From Mongoliitalea daihaiensis (GTDB lineage: Bacteria; Bacteroidota; Bacteroidia; Cytophagales; Cyclobacteriaceae): 64,000 nt of DNA. The notes beneath the pieces were generated by a model. That model saw only the letters and a list, made by a program, of their open reading frames with translations, was not told where the DNA came from and did not search any database. Location of the stretch: contig NZ_CP063779.1 in assembly GCF_021596945.1 (NCBI RefSeq), positions 1,525,592-1,589,591 of the forward strand, read 5' to 3'. The translations under genes were made by a program, and so were the position numbers. Every line of letters begins with the position of its first letter. The stretch's first letter is position 1. Below, in pieces: positions 26,652 to 35,842 of this stretch.

Positions 26652-28703
26652 TTAAAGAAATTTTATGATCATTAATGAATAATCATCATCAAGGGTTTGA
26701 TTTGTGCCAATAAAATCAAAAACACGCTGAATGATAAGCTTTTGTATCTCTTCTGGGGCCTTTTCGTGGTGGTCCTCGATGAGATCTCTGAGCCGTTCGT
26801 AACCGAATTCTTCCCGCTGATCATTACTTGCTTCTACCAGTCCATCCGTAAACAAAACAATCATATCTTTTGGGTTGAAATTGATGGTTTTTTCGTGTAC
26901 ATAGTCTTCATACACGTTTGTGCGGATGATCCCGAGGCCCATTCCATCGATGGTCAAATAATCACATCTTTTTAATTTGGCATCGTAGTAGAGGGTAGGA
27001 CAATGACCTGCTCTGCTAAACTTAATGGTTTTTTTCAGGGTGTTGATAATCAAGTAGGTTGCTGTAATGAACAGCTGACGTTCCAAGCAAGAGCTGAGCG
27101 CTTTATTTGCTTTGATCATAAACTCCCTTGGGTTTGGGTCCATTTGGACCAAACTTTGGAAAACGCCTTTCATTTGGGACATATTAAAGGCAGCTGAAGT
27201 ACCCTTGCCAGATACATCTCCAATGATTACGGCAAATTCATGTTCTTTCAATTGATGGGTTTCGTAGTAATCTCCCCCCACTTCATCTGCTGCCTCTGAA
27301 AATCCACAAATTTCAAAATATTCATCGTGATGTAGCGTATCTGGGAGTAGACTTCTTTGAACTCTTTGAGCGATTTTCAACTCTTCTTTGTAGCGTTCAT
27401 TTTTGATTGCTTCGTTGAGAAGACGATGATTTTCTACTGAGATACAGGCCTGTCCTACAAAAGTGCTGATGATATTCAACATTTCTTTATTGAAGCCTTC
27501 TTTGACTTCTTTGAGCAGGAAGATTCTCCCAAAGGTTTGATGATTGGTCACCAATGGGAGCATGAGTGCCGAGGAAAAACCATTTTGACTTATCCTTCCT
27601 GAATAGACTTTGTATTCGTTTTTGGGATTATCCCATTTAAATTCTTCAAAGGGATGGGTGGTTTCAACGTATGTTTGGACTTTAGCCCGTTCTATTTCTT
27701 TGATACTTCTCCTATGTACGACTTGCAAACCTAGGTTACTATCAAGGATTTCAATCCAACCGGCATCCGCATAGGAAGCACTCATGCAAGAATCAATTAA
27801 GATATCCAATACCTGGTTTTCGCTTTGTCCTGGTTTAATGGATTGACTCAAGCGTTGAAAGTTGATAGCTTCGGTGAGTTTTTGCTCAAATACCGAGGAT
27901 GTGGGCAAATTGAATAGCGTGACAAGTAAACTGAAAAGGGAATAAATAAATACAAAGCTGAAAAGTGCGATTAAGAAAAGGTTATCCGTCAGATTGACAA
28001 ACATCAAGTCGCTGTCGCTGTAGGCCAATAGTTGGAAAAATAAATAGATGCTACAGATTAAGATGATCACTAAAAATAAGATGGACTTCCACTTTTCCTT
28101 GAAGGTCAGATAAGGTATCCATTTGAGATTGACCGATAAAGAAATAGAGAAGATAAACATGAATACCATCCCAAATAAGAAACTGTAATCAAGGGAGTTG
28201 TTATTGAAAAACACAAAAAACATGCTGATGAGTAGGATGATTTCAAAGGCCTGCCATTGCTGTACAATCCGCTTGGTTTTTTGGTAAAGAATTAATTTCC
28301 GCCACAGAATCATGGTGGAAATCAAAAAAATGGTGATCAATGCAAAATTCACATGATAAAAAAAGTTTCTTAGTAAGGGGTCTACAGCCAGTCTTCCATC
28401 TCCGAGGAGGAAATAAAGTCCTCGGATGATTAAGGATACAGTCAGTGCCAAAAGACCTGTTGAGGCACCTCTCCAGATCAACTCTAAAAACTCTGAATTT
28501 TTATTGGTATTGATGGTATAATCGTAAAAAATATACACAGTGATGAAAAAAAGAATTTCGAGGGCATAAGAATATGCCGGGCTAATACCCGTTCCGAGCT
28601 GATTGAGTTCTCCAAAAATCCGGGTAATGTCCACAAATAAAAGTGCCAGCCAAATTAATACAGCGCTAATCAAGCTTAGTTTTCCCGTATGTATTTTAGG
28701 CAT
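26652..28703 (-). CDS. Membrane-anchored GAF-SpoIIE (PP2C) serine phosphatase
   Basis: A 683-aa protein; start at the ATG at 28703, just before the first membrane segment. About eight hydrophobic helices occupy residues 10-275, a GAF-like sensor spans about 290-435, and a SpoIIE/RsbU PP2C phosphatase spans about 470-683. Metal-binding motifs are seen as IIGDVSGKG, VLFTDGLVEA and DDDYSLMI. It would dephosphorylate the STAS antagonist in response to a membrane or small-molecule signal. The gene order phosphatase, antagonist, kinase is that of a partner-switching operon. Confidence 0.92.
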   Translation of the reverse strand: MPKIHTGKLSLISAVLIWLALLFVDITRIFGELNQLGTGISPAYSYALEILFFITVYIFYDYTINTNKNSEFLELIWRGASTGLLALTVSLIIRGLYFLLGDGRLAVDPLLRNFFYHVNFALITIFLISTMILWRKLILYQKTKRIVQQWQAFEIILLISMFFVFFNNNSLDYSFLFGMVFMFIFSISLSVNLKWIPYLTFKEKWKSILFLVIILICSIYLFFQLLAYSDSDLMFVNLTDNLFLIALFSFVFIYSLFSLLVTLFNLPTSSVFEQKLTEAINFQRLSQSIKPGQSENQVLDILIDSCMSASYADAGWIEILDSNLGLQVVHRRSIKEIERAKVQTYVETTHPFEEFKWDNPKNEYKVYSGRISQNGFSSALMLPLVTNHQTFGRIFLLKEVKEGFNKEMLNIISTFVGQACISVENHRLLNEAIKNERYKEELKIAQRVQRSLLPDTLHHDEYFEICGFSEAADEVGGDYYETHQLKEHEFAVIIGDVSGKGTSAAFNMSQMKGVFQSLVQMDPNPREFMIKANKALSSCLERQLFITATYLIINTLKKTIKFSRAGHCPTLYYDAKLKRCDYLTIDGMGLGIIRTNVYEDYVHEKTINFNPKDMIVLFTDGLVEASNDQREEFGYERLRDLIEDHHEKAPEEIQKLIIQRVFDFIGTNQTLDDDYSLMIIKFL

Positions 28704-28794
28704 TTTTATCATACATTGGCAATGTTGACACAATAATACTCATTAAACTTTAAAAGGTATGTTTCGTTGATTGGATTGATTCAAAAATGATGAA

Positions 28795-28802
28795 TAAATT
28801 TG
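28795..28802 (+). promoter_or_regulatory. Putative -7 box close to the DUF4197 ATG
   Basis: TAAATTTG is a perfect TAnnTTTG box, but only 4 bases separate it from the ATG at 28807; a TTGG 20 bases upstream could act as -33. If real, the mRNA would be leaderless or nearly so. The AT-rich context makes a chance match possible. Confidence 0.35.
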
Positions 28803-28806
28803 TCAC

Positions 28807-29526
28807 ATGAAAAAACTACAAATTATCAAACTCTCTCTGCTTTGCTTTTTCTTCGTGGGATGTACTGCCAGTGATTTAAATAAAGTTTTGCAAGGTCTTG
28901 GGACTGGAGGGCCATTAACCCAGCAAGAAGTTTCTTCCGGATTGAAGGAAGCATTGGTACAAGGGATTACCAATGGAGCTACTATGGCATCAAGGCAAGA
29001 TGGTTTTTGGGGGAATGAATTGATCAGGATTATGCTTCCAGAAGATGCAAGAAGAGTTGAAAACACCTTGAGACAGATTGGATTGGGTGCTGAGGTGGAT
29101 CGTGCGCTTTTGTCTATCAATCGAGGTGCAGAAAATGCAGCAAGACAAGCGGTCCCGATTTTTGCCAATGCTATCAGGCAATTGACGATACAGGATGCTT
29201 TTGCTTTATTAAGTGGGCAACAGGATGCAGCTACACAATTTCTAAAAAGGACTACTGAAGCTCAATTGGTAGAGCTTTTTCAACCAGAAATTCAAAAGTC
29301 CTTGAATGAAGTTGGAGCTACTAGGTTTTACTCTGATTTAGCAAATGCTTATAATGCTATCCCTTTAACCAATAGAAGGGTTAATCCCGACTTGAATGCG
29401 TACGTTACTCAGCAGGCAATCGACGGGTTGTTTACCTTAGTAGCACAGGAGGAAGCGAAAATTAGGCAGGATCCTATGCAGCGGACCACCGCCTTGATGA
29501 GAAGAGTGTTTGGGTCACAGGATTAA
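28807..29526 (+). CDS. DUF4197 lipoprotein
   Basis: A 239-aa lipoprotein with a lipobox (FVGC) near residue 19. The body is helical and matches the DUF4197 pattern (SGLKEALVQGITNGA, AVPIFANAIRQLTIQDAFALL). Function is unknown. It overlaps the convergent DUF721 gene by 4 bases at the 3' end. Confidence 0.85.
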   Translation: MKKLQIIKLSLLCFFFVGCTASDLNKVLQGLGTGGPLTQQEVSSGLKEALVQGITNGATMASRQDGFWGNELIRIMLPEDARRVENTLRQIGLGAEVDRALLSINRGAENAARQAVPIFANAIRQLTIQDAFALLSGQQDAATQFLKRTTEAQLVELFQPEIQKSLNEVGATRFYSDLANAYNAIPLTNRRVNPDLNAYVTQQAIDGLFTLVAQEEAKIRQDPMQRTTALMRRVFGSQD

Positions 29527-29843
29527 AGTATAACTACTTCATCAATAAGCTCTTTGCCAAATCTTTCATGAATCAGCTGAACCAATTTGCTTTGGTTCAT
29601 TCGCAATTCTTGTTTGACTGGTCCTGAGCTTATTGATGCAAATAGCTTCTTTTCTTTGATAAAAACAGAGGTAGTCCTGCTTGCGACAGTTTTTCCCATG
29701 ATCTCAGGCCAAGCTTGAATCAACGCTTTTTCATCGTATCGGTCTTTGAGTTTATAGACACGAAGTAAGTCTTCAAATGCATCACTCATAGGTGTTGCTT
29801 CTTTTTTCCTTGCTGAAAAATCTCTGTATTTGTCTGTACTCAT
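29523..29843 (-). CDS. DUF721 (DciA-like) protein
   Basis: A 106-aa cytoplasmic protein with the DUF721 pattern (AWPEIMGKTVASRTTSVFIKEKKLFASISSG... in outline). DciA proteins of this family load the replicative helicase in bacteria without DnaC; that role here is inference. It starts 3 bases after the hemW stop, so hemW-DUF721 is an operon. Confidence 0.8.
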   Translation of the reverse strand: MSTDKYRDFSARKKEATPMSDAFEDLLRVYKLKDRYDEKALIQAWPEIMGKTVASRTTSVFIKEKKLFASISSGPVKQELRMNQSKLVQLIHERFGKELIDEVVIL

Positions 29844-29846
29844 ATC

Positions 29847-30980
29847 TCAAAGGTAATCGATAAACAGCGCACTCGCGATGCTATCTGCAATAAATTTTCC
29901 TTTCTGACTCAACAGAAGAGAGGGGCCCTTGATGATAATCATCCCCTCATTGCTCAGTTGATTGAGCATATTCTTTTTTTCTTCAAAAAGGTCCACCCCA
30001 TATTCCCTTTTAATTTTTTGTGTATCTGTGCCCCAGGAGGTCCTCAGCGAGGTTAAAATGTATTCATTAAGAATATCAATAGGTTCAAGTTGCTCTTCTT
30101 GCTTGGGGAAAAGACCTGCCTGAGCAGAACGGATATAGCTATTGTTGTTGGCAATCGTAGACCAGCGACTCTTGCCATCAAAAGAATGAGCACTTGGACC
30201 AATTCCTAAATAGGGAGTCCCTTTCCAATAATTGCTATTGTGAATAGCCTCCTTCCCAGGGATTGCAAAATTGGAAATTTCATATTGCTCGTATCCAGCT
30301 CTGCTAGTTTCTAGCATCAGGTGCTTCATTTGTTCGTGGATAAAGTTTTCATCGGCCTCTTCGAATTTTCCAGTTTGAGTCCACTTTCCCAATGCGGTCT
30401 TGGGCTCCACAGTCAAGCAATAACTGCTGATATGTGCTGGATTAATTGTTAAGGCAGTTTCTAGGTCTTTTTTCCAAATACTATGATCTGCATGCGGGAA
30501 TCCATACATGAGATCGATGGATAATTTTTCAAAGCCTGCATCTTGGCTTTTTTTCACCGCGAGCATGGATTCCTGAGCCGAGTGCGCCCGGTTATAAAAT
30601 TTTAAAACCTGATCATTAAAGCTTTGAATACCAATACTTAAGCGATCAAAATTTAGGTGCTTTAATTGTCTCAGCTTCTCCACTGCTATATCATCAGGAT
30701 TCGCCTCTAAGGTACACTCTTCCAAGGCTACTGAGTAGTGTTTATAAATTGCATTGAGGATACGCTCGATGGAGAGAGCATCCAAAAGTGACGGAGTACC
30801 TCCGCCAAAGTAAATAGTTTTGATGATCGGATCACCCTGTAAAGACTCCTTTCTAAATTCGATTTCTGCAATTAAAGCATCTATCATCGGTTGAATGGTC
30901 CGATGATTGGTACTGAAATGGAAATCGCAGTAATGACATGCTTGTTTGCAAAATGGAATATGGATATAGATACCAGACAA
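29847..30980 (-). CDS. hemW: HemW-like radical SAM haem chaperone
   Basis: A radical SAM protein of 377 aa with the cluster motif CxxxCxxC (CKQACHYC) and YFGGGTPSLL, plus the HemN-type C-terminal domain. The family was long called oxygen-independent coproporphyrinogen oxidase-like but acts as a haem chaperone. I start at TTG 30980, reading MSGIYIHIPFC; the in-frame ATG at 31076 lies upstream of a perfect -7 box and adds 32 unrelated residues. hemD lies about 3 kb away. Confidence 0.85.
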   Translation of the reverse strand: MSGIYIHIPFCKQACHYCDFHFSTNHRTIQPMIDALIAEIEFRKESLQGDPIIKTIYFGGGTPSLLDALSIERILNAIYKHYSVALEECTLEANPDDIAVEKLRQLKHLNFDRLSIGIQSFNDQVLKFYNRAHSAQESMLAVKKSQDAGFEKLSIDLMYGFPHADHSIWKKDLETALTINPAHISSYCLTVEPKTALGKWTQTGKFEEADENFIHEQMKHLMLETSRAGYEQYEISNFAIPGKEAIHNSNYWKGTPYLGIGPSAHSFDGKSRWSTIANNNSYIRSAQAGLFPKQEEQLEPIDILNEYILTSLRTSWGTDTQKIKREYGVDLFEEKKNMLNQLSNEGMIIIKGPSLLLSQKGKFIADSIASALFIDYL

Positions 30981-31004
30981 AATGCTTATTTTTAAACCCT
31001 CCTT

Positions 31005-31012
31005 CAAAGGTA
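31005..31012 (-). promoter_or_regulatory. Putative -7 promoter box of hemW
   Basis: TACCTTTG on the minus strand, a perfect TAnnTTTG box, ending 24 bases before the TTG start at 30980. Its position supports that start over the ATG at 31076. Confidence 0.55.
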
Positions 31013-31013
31013 C

Positions 31014-32753
31014 TTGAATTTCAAGATTGTGTTTAAAAAAATAATTAGCTGTTTCTGTATTTATTGGATAATTCATTCTTCCTCCCTTCTGGCACAGGAA
31101 GATTTTTTACTGAGCTATCAAGTCAGTGGAGCATTTTCAAAGTCTGAGCAATTGGCGTTTAGAGACTCTTTAGAACGAGCATCCTTTATCAAATCATTGA
31201 TGGGGGACTTATATGCAGAAGGCTACTTTGAGTTTAGGGTTCAAAAAACTTATGAAAAACGTCTACTGTCCTTACAAATTGAATCAGGCCCTGTTTTTAA
31301 TGGTATTTCTTTGGATATAAGACCTGTGATGGAAGTTTTGCCGATGGCATTAGGGAAGAGTTTGGGATCTACTGTCTCCAAATCCCTGTCCTTACAAGCT
31401 TTTCAGGACTTGCGTTTATCTATACTAGGGGTGGCAGAAGATACTGGATATCCATTCGCCAGTTTACAGCTTGATAGTTTGGTCCGTACCAATCAGGATA
31501 TAAGTGCACAATTGATTCTTGACACTGGCCCTAAGATTACTTTTGATACGATTCGGGTAGTGGGAGATTCAAAGATGAAACCAAGTTATCTTCATAAGCT
31601 ATTAGATATTAGGGTAGGGGAAAGTTTTTCTCAACGGAAGGTCACTAATGCCATTGCCATTTTACAAGCCATACCCTATGTGCGTATCTCTGGGGCTCCT
31701 GAATTAAGCTTTCAAAATTCTGAAGCCACCCTGTATTTACCGCTTCAAGACCGGAATTTAAATTCATTGGACGGAATTATAGGAGTACTGCCGAATGAGT
31801 TGGAGGGCGGAAGATTATTGTTGACAGGTCAGTTTGATGTAAAATTGTTTAATATAGGTGGTAGAGGTAGGGACATTTCTTTGCAGTGGCAGCGGTTCAA
31901 TCAATTTTCCCAACTACTGGATTTGCAAGCTCAGGAGTCGCACGTGCTTGGTTCCAAACTTAATTTAACTGTGGGTTTTTCCTTGCTAAAAGAGGATACT
32001 ACCTTTTTAAACCGTGCATTTAAGGCTGGGTTTTCGATTCAACTGAATCCAGATAGTCAATTGCGGTTTTTCTCCCAAAGGCAGGCAAGTGATTTGCTTG
32101 CAACAGCTGGACTTGCCGAACTTACGTCATTGCCTGAAGTCGGAGACTTTCGATTTAATAGTTATGGATTAGGTCATCGCTTGATAAAGGTTGATGATCG
32201 TTTTGATCCCAAAAGAGGCTGGAGCACGGATCTTTCGTTTACGATTGGTAATAAAGTGATTATTCAAAATACGGCTATTCCTGTCGATCTGTATGACAAT
32301 ATTGATTTGAGAACCCTGCAGTATCAGTTACAAGGTCAGGCTAATCACTATCTCAAATTGGGTGATAAACTTACTTTTTTCCAGCGATTGGCTTTTGGGA
32401 CCATTGAGAACCCTAATTTATTTCTGAATGATTTGTTTCGATTGGGGGGACTTCAATCCTTTAGAGGGTTTAATGAAAACTTTTTCTTTGCCAATGATTA
32501 CATTTACTTAAATCTTGAGCCTAGATTTTATTTTGATAGGTATTCGTATTTTATGATTTTTGCTGATGTCGGTAGATTTAGTAATCAAGTCCAAAAGAGT
32601 CCCGTAGAGTATCCTTTTGCTGCTGGTCTTGGTTTTCGTTTGGAAACTCAGTCAGGATTCTTCAATTTTGTATATGCCTTAGGGGGTAGCAACACGCAGG
32701 ATTTTGCATTCAATCAATCAAAGATTCATTTCGGATATACAGGTAGATTTTAA
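31014..32753 (+). CDS. Omp85/TamA-like outer-membrane protein with POTRA domains
   Basis: A 579-aa protein with a signal peptide ending near LLAQ. Residues of about 35-240 resemble two to three POTRA modules (TFDTIRVVGDSKMKPSYLHKLL). The remainder is a beta-barrel of the surface-antigen type, with FRLGGLQSFRGFNENFFFAND in the conserved lid-lock position. It is smaller than BamA, which is encoded at 62170. The start is TTG at 31014 or GTG at 31029; the latter gives a neater signal peptide. DUF4271 follows 3 bases after its stop. Its likely role is membrane-protein insertion or substrate transport across the outer membrane. Confidence 0.85.
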   Translation: MNFKIVFKKIISCFCIYWIIHSSSLLAQEDFLLSYQVSGAFSKSEQLAFRDSLERASFIKSLMGDLYAEGYFEFRVQKTYEKRLLSLQIESGPVFNGISLDIRPVMEVLPMALGKSLGSTVSKSLSLQAFQDLRLSILGVAEDTGYPFASLQLDSLVRTNQDISAQLILDTGPKITFDTIRVVGDSKMKPSYLHKLLDIRVGESFSQRKVTNAIAILQAIPYVRISGAPELSFQNSEATLYLPLQDRNLNSLDGIIGVLPNELEGGRLLLTGQFDVKLFNIGGRGRDISLQWQRFNQFSQLLDLQAQESHVLGSKLNLTVGFSLLKEDTTFLNRAFKAGFSIQLNPDSQLRFFSQRQASDLLATAGLAELTSLPEVGDFRFNSYGLGHRLIKVDDRFDPKRGWSTDLSFTIGNKVIIQNTAIPVDLYDNIDLRTLQYQLQGQANHYLKLGDKLTFFQRLAFGTIENPNLFLNDLFRLGGLQSFRGFNENFFFANDYIYLNLEPRFYFDRYSYFMIFADVGRFSNQVQKSPVEYPFAAGLGFRLETQSGFFNFVYALGGSNTQDFAFNQSKIHFGYTGRF

Positions 32754-32756
32754 ATA

Positions 32757-33854
32757 ATGGGTAAGTATTGGTTGATTATCAGTTTTATTTTTTTGGCTTA
32801 CGGAGAGCTACATGCCCAAATTTTGGAAAATTATTCGGGGATGTTTGATCATCAGTCCAAAAAATCATGGAATTATAAAAGTGATCAAGTAAGCACAACC
32901 TTGGATGTTAGTAGTTTCCCTTCTAGTATGCTTAGATTTTATGTGCCGGAGAAGAACACTGTATTTCTTGATAATAAAATTTGGTTTTATTCTGAGAAGG
33001 ATACTACAGTTCTGATTTCACTGGAGGAATTGCACGAACGCTTTGATTTTCAGGGGCAGTCGACAGTTTCTCTTGTGGTATATGGACAAGGAGTATCTTT
33101 GAATGCCGTAACTTTAGAGAAAGGATATTTCCAATCCTTAGTCATGGATGTCCAAGGTGTCAGCGAAGCAGATGATAGCAGAAGGAACAGATCATCTTTT
33201 AAGGATTTTTATTTTCTAGGAATTTGTATTTTACTTTCGCTTTTTGCGATCGTTAAGATTGTGTTTCCTGTTGAGTTAAATTTCATGCTATCTCCCAAGG
33301 CTATTTTTTCAGTTGGAGATAACATGGATTGGAATCCTAAGTTTTTTTCTCTGGATGTGCTGTTTTTTTTGTTTTTGATTGGCTTGGGAATGGTGCAGTC
33401 GATCATGTTTTTTGTTTATTATTTCGATTCCATACACGCTAATTTGATTAATCCTTTCAGTTTAAATGACTTGTTTTTCAAGTGGATTATCGGTGCAGTC
33501 ATTTTTGTTGGACTTTCAGTAGTTAAGTACCTTTATCTAAGTTTCATGACTTATGTCTTCAATTTCAGAAAATTTGAGGTCATGCATTTCTTTTACTTAT
33601 TGCGAATCATTTCACTTTTAGTCGTTGTGTTGATCATCGTTCAAACCTTGGTTTTGACTAATGATATGATTACTGCCCAAAATTGGCATGCCCTAGCTAA
33701 AAATGGAGTATTTACTATCTACCTGATCGCTACAGTATTTCTGTACGTGTTAATGACAAATCAATTGGATTTTAAATTTTACCATTTAATTGCTTACCTT
33801 TGCACCGCAGAATTATTACCATTCTTAATAGTGTCTAAATACATGATGTGGTAA
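32757..33854 (+). CDS. DUF4271 membrane protein
   Basis: A 365-aa protein with a signal-like N-terminus (ending HAQ) and a soluble region to about 145. Six or so membrane helices follow: one at about 150-165, then a group from 200 to the end. The C-terminal membrane part matches DUF4271. Function is unknown. In other Bacteroidota it typically precedes hemD, as it does here. Confidence 0.8.
   Translation: MGKYWLIISFIFLAYGELHAQILENYSGMFDHQSKKSWNYKSDQVSTTLDVSSFPSSMLRFYVPEKNTVFLDNKIWFYSEKDTTVLISLEELHERFDFQGQSTVSLVVYGQGVSLNAVTLEKGYFQSLVMDVQGVSEADDSRRNRSSFKDFYFLGICILLSLFAIVKIVFPVELNFMLSPKAIFSVGDNMDWNPKFFSLDVLFFLFLIGLGMVQSIMFFVYYFDSIHANLINPFSLNDLFFKWIIGAVIFVGLSVVKYLYLSFMTYVFNFRKFEVMHFFYLLRIISLLVVVLIIVQTLVLTNDMITAQNWHALAKNGVFTIYLIATVFLYVLMTNQLDFKFYHLIAYLCTAELLPFLIVSKYMMW
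33795..33802 (+). promoter_or_regulatory. Possible internal promoter box ahead of hemD
   Basis: TACCTTTG, a perfect TAnnTTTG box, within the last codons of the DUF4271 gene and 90 bases before the hemD ATG. No good -33 box is seen. Confidence 0.25.
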
Positions 33855-33892
33855 GATTCTTTGTTCATCAATCTAAGTTAGTAGCGTAAACC

Positions 33893-34666
33893 ATGACTAA
33901 GTCCACCAAAGACAGATTTAATCCGGTAAGAAGTATTTTAGTTTCGCAGCCTAAGCCTGTGGACGATAAATCCCCCTATTTTCAGCTAGCCGAGAAGTAT
34001 AAATTAAAGATTGATTTCCGACCTTTCATACAAGTCGAGCCAGTTCCTGTGAAGGAATTCCGAAAGCAAAAGATTGATATTTTGAAGCATACTGCGATTA
34101 TATTTACTAGCAGAAATGCGATTGATCATTTTTTTACTATTTGTAAGGAATTGAAGATAGAAATGCCTGCTGACATGAAGTATTTTTGTATTTCAGAGCA
34201 AACCGCACACTACCTTCAGAAGTATATCGTCATTAGAAAAAGAAAATTATTTGTAGGTCAAAAGACTGCATCTGATTTATTTGATTATTTCAAAAAGCAT
34301 AAATCAGAAAAGTATTTATTTCCGTGTTCTGATATTCGCAAGGAAGATATCCCTGACTACTTAATTAAAATGAATATTGCTTTCACTGAAGCAGTTATTT
34401 ATCATACAGTAGCTTCAGACCTTTCTGATTTAGCAAATATCAAATATGATGTTTTGGCTTTCTTTAGTCCTTCGGGGATTAAATCGCTCAAGCATAACTT
34501 CCCTGATTTTGAGCAAGGGTTTACTAGAATTGCTGCTTTTGGACCTACTACCTCGAAGGAGGTTCTTGATCAAGGGCTGATTCTAGACATAGAAGCACCT
34601 ATGCCTAATGCTCCTAGTATGACGGGAGCTTTGGAACTTTACATTAAAAAGGCAAATAATTTGTGA
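33893..34666 (+). CDS. hemD: Uroporphyrinogen-III synthase
   Basis: Enzyme that cyclises hydroxymethylbilane in haem synthesis. It is 257 aa with the typical two-lobe pattern: IFTSRNAIDHFF in the first lobe, and VLAFFSPSGIKSL followed by IAAFGPTTSKEV in the second. This family is poorly conserved, so recognition rests on those stretches and the length. It is 38 bases after DUF4271, suggesting one transcript. No other haem pathway enzyme is adjacent, although hemW is nearby. Confidence 0.85.
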   Translation: MTKSTKDRFNPVRSILVSQPKPVDDKSPYFQLAEKYKLKIDFRPFIQVEPVPVKEFRKQKIDILKHTAIIFTSRNAIDHFFTICKELKIEMPADMKYFCISEQTAHYLQKYIVIRKRKLFVGQKTASDLFDYFKKHKSEKYLFPCSDIRKEDIPDYLIKMNIAFTEAVIYHTVASDLSDLANIKYDVLAFFSPSGIKSLKHNFPDFEQGFTRIAAFGPTTSKEVLDQGLILDIEAPMPNAPSMTGALELYIKKANNL

Positions 34667-34739
34667 TCTTTTTAATCTTTTGTGGTCTTTTTCAGTTTAA
34701 ATGTTTAGAATAGTAGATTGTTAGATGTTTTAAACTTGC

Positions 34740-35714
34740 ATGAGACTACAAAAGCCAACGATTGAAAGATTCTCCCTGTGCATTTTTGTACTTGCCTTCA
34801 TGTCTGTGCTCTCTTTAAAAGCGCAGCAGGACGCTCAGTTCACGCAATATATGTATAACGGGCTCTTTTTCAATCCTGCATTTGCAGGAAAGGAGTCTGG
34901 CTATAGATTTACAGCTTTGCACCGTTCCCAGTGGTTAAATTACACCGGGTTAAACGGCCCAGCACCATTAACTCAGCTAATTACTGCATCAGGGAAAGTT
35001 GATAATTTGAATTTGGGATATGGATTGACTTTCGTCAATGATAACATTGGAGCCACTAGTAATCAAGAAGTCAATTTATCTTTAGGTTATCATAAAAAAC
35101 TTCGTCGTGGTATTTTATCTCTCGGTCTCTCGGGAGGATTGTTTTCAAGTACCCTCAAGTATGACCAATTTGACTTTGTAATAGATGAATCGATCATTCC
35201 CACTGCTGGAGATGAAACTCAGATGAATTTTAATGTAGGTTTTGGAGCTATTTATGATCGTGGAAACTATTACATAGGTCTGAGCAGTAGACACCTGAAT
35301 GAACCAGGTTTTGATTTTGGGGATGGAGCTATCAATAATCAATTAAGAAATCATTCGTATATTAATTTTGGATATCGAATCAAAACATTTGCTTTGTGGT
35401 CATTTGAGCCGAGTTTTTTGATTAAAACAGTTTCTTTCAATAATTTTTCTTACGATGTAGGCGTTATAGCCACACACAACAATAAAATCAGTGGAGGTAT
35501 AACGTTTAGAGGCGAAGAATCGGTATCATTATTGCTTGGCTACAGTGTCCTTAGTGACAACTCATTGAGGATAGGTTATGCATTTGATTTAGTAGTAAGT
35601 AATGTGGTTGCAAAAGCACCCACTAGTCATGAGTTTATGTTGACATATAATCTTCAACCTTTGGTTAGAGAATATCAGAGAGCCATACAGCGGACACCAA
35701 GATTTAGATTTTAA
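34740..35714 (+). CDS. Type IX secretion system outer-membrane protein, PorP/SprF family
   Basis: A 324-aa beta-barrel protein with a signal peptide ending near KAQ. The family start AQFTQYMYNGLFFNPAFAG is clear, as is HRSQWLNYTGLNGPAPLTQ. PorP/SprF-like proteins form part of the type IX secretion machine or anchor its substrates at the cell surface. It precedes gldK by 128 bases on the same strand, the order seen in other type IX loci. Confidence 0.93.
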   Translation: MRLQKPTIERFSLCIFVLAFMSVLSLKAQQDAQFTQYMYNGLFFNPAFAGKESGYRFTALHRSQWLNYTGLNGPAPLTQLITASGKVDNLNLGYGLTFVNDNIGATSNQEVNLSLGYHKKLRRGILSLGLSGGLFSSTLKYDQFDFVIDESIIPTAGDETQMNFNVGFGAIYDRGNYYIGLSSRHLNEPGFDFGDGAINNQLRNHSYINFGYRIKTFALWSFEPSFLIKTVSFNNFSYDVGVIATHNNKISGGITFRGEESVSLLLGYSVLSDNSLRIGYAFDLVVSNVVAKAPTSHEFMLTYNLQPLVREYQRAIQRTPRFRF

Positions 35715-35842
35715 AATTTCTAATAAAATTTATGCTGAAATTTGTTGATTTCACGTAATTTCTTTAAACTTTGACCCTGTAAACTAGCTATTTTCAGTAG
35801 TTAATTTACGTAACTTAATAAATGTTGATTATGTACAGTAAT

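Noticed and set aside
30981-31076. Upstream ATG for hemW giving 409 residues
   Set aside because: A perfect -7 box (31005-31012) would then lie inside the gene and the added residues are unrelated to HemW; the TTG at 30980 fits better.
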